Below, piece after piece: positions 32,665 through 35,356 of a DNA stretch of 35,356 bases (within the stretch, counting starts at the first letter, position 1; each line of letters opens with the position of its first letter). The notes under the pieces were generated by a model. The model was not told the origin of the DNA, did no database searches, and worked only from the letters and a program-made list of their open reading frames with translations. The stretch is from positions 1 to 35,356 of the forward strand of contig JAEUVM010000036.1 of assembly GCA_016787125.1 (NCBI GenBank), in the 5' to 3' direction. The translations under genes and the position numbers were made by a program. The DNA comes from Chitinophagaceae bacterium (lineage in GTDB: Bacteria > Bacteroidota > Bacteroidia > Chitinophagales > Chitinophagaceae).

Positions 32665-33231
32665 TTACCTTGGTGATACCCTGCCCGGATTTTTCCGGAT
32701 AAAATCTTCCCAGCCTTTCAGCGAACCGGCTGTTTTTCCTTTTATTGATCTTGACTGATAATAATGACACATGGCCACAGCCAGTGCATCGGTGGCATCC
32801 AGTTGTTTGGGGGTTTCTTTGAAATGCAGCAACAACTGCAGCATTTTCTTTACCTGTTCTTTATCGGCGTTACCGTTGCCGGTAATGGATTGCTTTACTT
32901 TTTTCGGAGAATATTCGGTTACTTCCAGGCCATGCCGCATGGCGGCAGCGATCGCCACTCCCTGCGCCCTGCCAAGCTTCAGCATACTCTGCACATTTTT
33001 GCCAAAGAATGGCGCTTCAATAGCAAAGTCTGTAGGCTGATATTTAGTAATAAGTCCGCTGACGGTATTAAAGATCAACTGAAGCTTTTTGTAGCCATCC
33101 TTTATTTTACCTGGCTTTAGCACGCCAAGGTCAATCAGCTCGGATTCATTGCCTTTAACAGCTATCAGGCCATATCCCATCGCAATGGTGCCGGGATCAA
33201 TTCCAAGGATTATTTTATCAGGCTTTTGCAA
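32665..33231 (-). CDS. ruvC: Crossover junction endodeoxyribonuclease RuvC
   Basis: RuvC (188 residues) cuts Holliday junctions as a dimer with RuvAB. The four catalytic acids are visible as D12 (GIDPGT), E72 (FAIEAPF), D145 and D148 (LDATDALAVAMCH). The segment KNVQSMLKLGRAQGVAIAAA is also typical. The start is a TTG: no ATG is in frame between it and the essential GIDPGT, and upstream codons do not offer one either. The C-terminus carries a basic extension of about 20 residues (SIKGKTAGSLKGWEDFIRKNPGR). It converges tail to tail with the HIT gene without any spacer. Confidence 0.94.
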   Translation of the reverse strand: MQKPDKIILGIDPGTIAMGYGLIAVKGNESELIDLGVLKPGKIKDGYKKLQLIFNTVSGLITKYQPTDFAIEAPFFGKNVQSMLKLGRAQGVAIAAAMRHGLEVTEYSPKKVKQSITGNGNADKEQVKKMLQLLLHFKETPKQLDATDALAVAMCHYYQSRSIKGKTAGSLKGWEDFIRKNPGRVSPR

Positions 33232-33296
33232 ACAGCAGTGTATTTTTATGCGGGTTTGTTAAACAGAAGAAACAAAACAAGCTACATACAAGATTA

Positions 33297-34310
33297 ATGA
33301 AGCTGAACCGAAATAGCAAAATCTTCATCAATTACTTCCTGGGGCCATTACTGTTCATCTGGCTTTCCTGGTCTATTTACCGGGAAATAAAAAGCCAGCC
33401 GGATATACAATCTGCATGGAATGAGATACGCAGCGCTTTGGGCAGCAGTCAATCCTGGAAACTGGCAGCCGTTGTTTTACTCATGATCGTCAATTGGTCG
33501 GTGGAAGCAATCAAGTGGAAGATCTCGGTAAGTTCTGTACAGCGGGTAAGTTTTTTCAAGGCGTTAAAGGCCGTTCTGTCGGGTGTGTCTTTTTCTGTCA
33601 GCACACCTAACAGGGTGGGCGAATACCTGGGACGTGTATTATATATGGATGATGGCAACCGTCTTCGCACCATTTCATTAACCATTGTTGGCAGTATCAG
33701 CCAGCTCATCATTACCATCCTGATGGGCGTTATTGGTATCATTGTATTGCGGCAGCAGATAGAGAGCAGCAATCTCATCTCTGGTATCTGGATACGGGTG
33801 TTGATTTACGGCACACTGGCTGTACTGGCAGTTTTAACACTATTTTATTTCAGGTTGTCGTGGCTGATAAAGTGGGTTGATCGTTTACCAGGAAGTAACA
33901 GGTTTGTTTACCTCGTAAAAGCGCTGGAGGGCTTTGATGCAACTTTACTGCTGAAGCTGTTGTCATTATCGCTGCTGCGCTTTTTGGTATTTATGGTGCA
34001 GTATTACCTGTTATTTGATTTATTCGGAGTGGAGCTTGCCTGGTGGCAGGTTTTTTGGTCGGTGAGTGTGTCGTTCCTTGTAATGGCAGTGATCCCGACC
34101 TTTGCCATTGCTGAACTGGGCCTGCGTGGAAGAGTGGCACTCAGCCTGGTGGGGTTATTCAGCAGCAATGAGATCGGTATCATTTTCACCACCGCCGGTA
34201 TCTGGTTCATCAACCTGGTAATCCCGGCCATAGCAGGCAGTTTATTAATTTTGAGTATCAAAAAAGTATATAACACCGATAACAAAGCAGGCGATAGTAA
34301 AACGAATTGA
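33297..34310 (+). CDS. LPG-synthase-like multi-pass membrane protein (UPF0104 type)
   Basis: A 337-residue inner-membrane protein of the lysylphosphatidylglycerol synthase transmembrane family. About eight helices are seen. The signature region is KALKAVLSGVSFSVSTPNRVGEYLGRV (about 85-112), followed by VGSISQLIITILMGVIGIIVL and near the end SVSFLVMAVIPTFAIAELGLRGRVAL. The MprF-type C-terminal synthetase domain is absent, so it is a membrane-only homologue and aminoacylation of lipids is not expected. The role is probably lipid transport or flipping, which is not shown here. A DUF3108 gene follows 36 nt later and may be co-transcribed. Confidence 0.85.
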   Translation: MKLNRNSKIFINYFLGPLLFIWLSWSIYREIKSQPDIQSAWNEIRSALGSSQSWKLAAVVLLMIVNWSVEAIKWKISVSSVQRVSFFKALKAVLSGVSFSVSTPNRVGEYLGRVLYMDDGNRLRTISLTIVGSISQLIITILMGVIGIIVLRQQIESSNLISGIWIRVLIYGTLAVLAVLTLFYFRLSWLIKWVDRLPGSNRFVYLVKALEGFDATLLLKLLSLSLLRFLVFMVQYYLLFDLFGVELAWWQVFWSVSVSFLVMAVIPTFAIAELGLRGRVALSLVGLFSSNEIGIIFTTAGIWFINLVIPAIAGSLLILSIKKVYNTDNKAGDSKTN

Positions 34311-34346
34311 TGCAATTACTTTTTAAAAGATAAATTCAACGGATAT

Positions 34347-35159
34347 ATGAAACGGATCAGATTTGCAGCCCCACTACTCTTGTTGCTGTTTGGTTTTTCA
34401 AAAGAGATACATAAAACACCGCCGCCGCAAACCTTCTGCGGTATCAATAATGTAGCTTTCAAAGTGGATGAAGAAGTTTCGTTCACCGTTTATTATGCCG
34501 TGGCCGGTATATATGTAAATGCCGGCACTGCCACCTTCACCAGCAAACTGGAAACCCTGAACAACCGCCCGGTATACCACGTAACCGGTGAGGGAAAGAC
34601 AAATGCTTCCTACGACTGGATCTATAAAGTGCGGGATAAATACGAAACCTATATTGATACTGCCACCATGCAGCCCCTGAAATTTGTACGCAACGTAAAC
34701 GAAGGGGGTTATAAAAAATACCAGAATATCACTTTTAATAAATCCGCTAATACGGCTATTGCCACCGACGGTGTTTTCAAAGTACCCGCCTGTGTGCAGG
34801 ATGTGGTAAGCTCGATGTACTATGCCCGTAACCTGGATTTTTCCAAATTAAAGCCTGAAGACAAGATACCCTTCTCGATGTTTCTGGACAACGAAGTGTT
34901 CAACATGTATATCCGCTATGTCGGCAAAGAACAGATCAAGACCAAGTACGGTAAATTCAATGCTATTAAAATAAAACCGCTGCTGCTCAAAGGCCAGATA
35001 TTTGAAGGCGGTGAACAGATGACTGTTTGGGTGACCGACGATCAGAACCACATTCCGGTAAGGGTGGAAAGTCCGCTGGTGGTGGGTAAGGTTAAAGTAG
35101 ACATGATGAGCCACGCCAACCTGCGCCATCCGCTCACTTCATTGGTAAAGAAAAAATAA
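34347..35159 (+). CDS. DUF3108 domain exported protein
   Basis: A 270-residue protein with a signal peptide (about 1-18, MKRIRFAAPLLLLLFGFS) and one DUF3108 domain. Typical pieces are VDEEVSFTVYYAVAGIYVNAGTATF, YHVTGEGKTNASYDWIYKVRDKYETYID, CVQDVVSSMYYAR, KYGKFNAIKIKPLLLKGQIFEGGEQMTVWVTDD and IPVRVESPLVVGKVKVDM. The fold is a beta-rich domain related to the LolA/LolB group, and function is not established. No lipobox was found. It follows the LPG-synthase-like gene and would fit an envelope lipid role, by neighbourhood only. Confidence 0.88.
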   Translation: MKRIRFAAPLLLLLFGFSKEIHKTPPPQTFCGINNVAFKVDEEVSFTVYYAVAGIYVNAGTATFTSKLETLNNRPVYHVTGEGKTNASYDWIYKVRDKYETYIDTATMQPLKFVRNVNEGGYKKYQNITFNKSANTAIATDGVFKVPACVQDVVSSMYYARNLDFSKLKPEDKIPFSMFLDNEVFNMYIRYVGKEQIKTKYGKFNAIKIKPLLLKGQIFEGGEQMTVWVTDDQNHIPVRVESPLVVGKVKVDMMSHANLRHPLTSLVKKK

Positions 35160-35165
35160 GAATTT

Positions 35166-35259
35166 CAACACAGGGTGACTGAGGATTTGAGTTGCACAGA
35201 GAAATGCATCTTGAGAACTAAAATTCTGTGTATCTCTGTTACTCTGTATCCCTGTGTTG
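35166..35259. repeat. Palindromic repeat element with tandem CTCTGT units
   Basis: CAACACAGGG (35166-35175) is the exact inverse of CCCTGTGTTG (35250-35259). Inside, CACAGAGA (35195-35202) is opposed by TCTCTGT (35233-35239). The right arm repeats a CTCTGT-like core about every 9-10 nt (35225-35257). Repeats of this CTCTGTG type are dispersed in many environmental genomes. No ORF lies in it. Confidence 0.6.
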
Positions 35260-35279
35260 GCCCCCCTGAGACCCCTTTT

Positions 35280-35356
35280 TTACATTTCATCCAGTTTGAA
35301 AAACTCTTTCGGTCTTATTCCTCTTTCAGTTTGCTGCAGGGTGCAGCATTCGTATA
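35280..35356 (-). CDS. C-terminal end of a minus-strand gene (partial)
   Basis: Reading the minus strand from the window edge gives an open frame of 24 codons ending in ...RPKEFFKLDEM and a TAA stop at 35282-35280. The composition (YECCTLQQTERG at the left end) looks protein-like, with two adjacent cysteines, and no stop interrupts it. The 5' part is outside the window and I recognise no family. It would converge with the DUF3108 gene across the palindromic repeat. Confidence 0.4.
   Translation of the reverse strand, partial: YECCTLQQTERGIRPKEFFKLDEM

Noticed and set aside
33297..34310. Full lysylphosphatidylglycerol synthase (MprF)
   Set aside because: Only the membrane part is present; the C-terminal synthetase domain is missing.

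Overview
The window is a chromosomal segment of a Bacteroidota bacterium, most likely of the Chitinophagaceae/Sphingobacteriia type. Three kinds of evidence support this. First, there are three large secreted proteins with C-terminal type IX secretion (T9SS) sorting domains and a TonB-dependent receptor with a carboxypeptidase-like N-terminal domain. Second, promoters fit the Bacteroidota pattern TTG/TTTG-N18-20-TAnnTTTG, for example before atpB and the TonB receptor. Third, most genes lack a Shine-Dalgarno sequence. I saw no tRNA, rRNA, CRISPR array, phage gene or insertion sequence.

Layout. 1-2321: the 3' part of an ABC exporter, then a small protein and a degenerate nucleotidyltransferase. 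2408-6735: atpB-E-F-H-A, closed by a strong terminator with no atpG. 6824-11103: a four-gene signalling unit (LytTR response regulator, hybrid kinase with REC and Hpt domains, one-TM protein, OmpA-like lipoprotein). 11104-11787: a gene-poor stretch with a structured inverted repeat and a terminator. 11788-14028: a T9SS cargo protein. 14138-17386: TonB receptor, 2TM protein and secreted helical-repeat protein, ending at a terminator. 17437-18983: two paralogous membrane proteins and an overlapping winged-helix regulator. 19057-19632 (minus): a stand-alone beta-sandwich secreted protein and a 49-residue basic protein. 19962-22453: ABC-2 ATPase, permease and LolA-like protein. 22462-23544 (minus): pdxA. 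23847-29640: two large T9SS cargo proteins (GEVED type and Asp-box beta-propeller type). 29744-35159: a housekeeping run of rsmA, a 2-hydroxyacid dehydrogenase, greA, a HIT protein, ruvC (minus), an LPG-synthase-like membrane protein and a DUF3108 protein. The right edge holds a palindromic repeat and the tail of a minus-strand gene.

How the parts relate. The ATP synthase genes make Fo and most of the F1 stalk, but gamma, beta and epsilon must be encoded elsewhere. The four-gene signalling unit is the best candidate for an undescribed system. Its lipoprotein keeps the peptidoglycan-binding residues of OmpA domains, and the kinase has the parts of a His-Asp-His-Asp relay ending on a LytTR transcription factor. 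The 17437-18983 unit looks like a self-contained membrane/regulator module. The greA leader, with a perfect 10-nt Shine-Dalgarno sequence behind a terminator-like hairpin, is the most unusual regulatory region.
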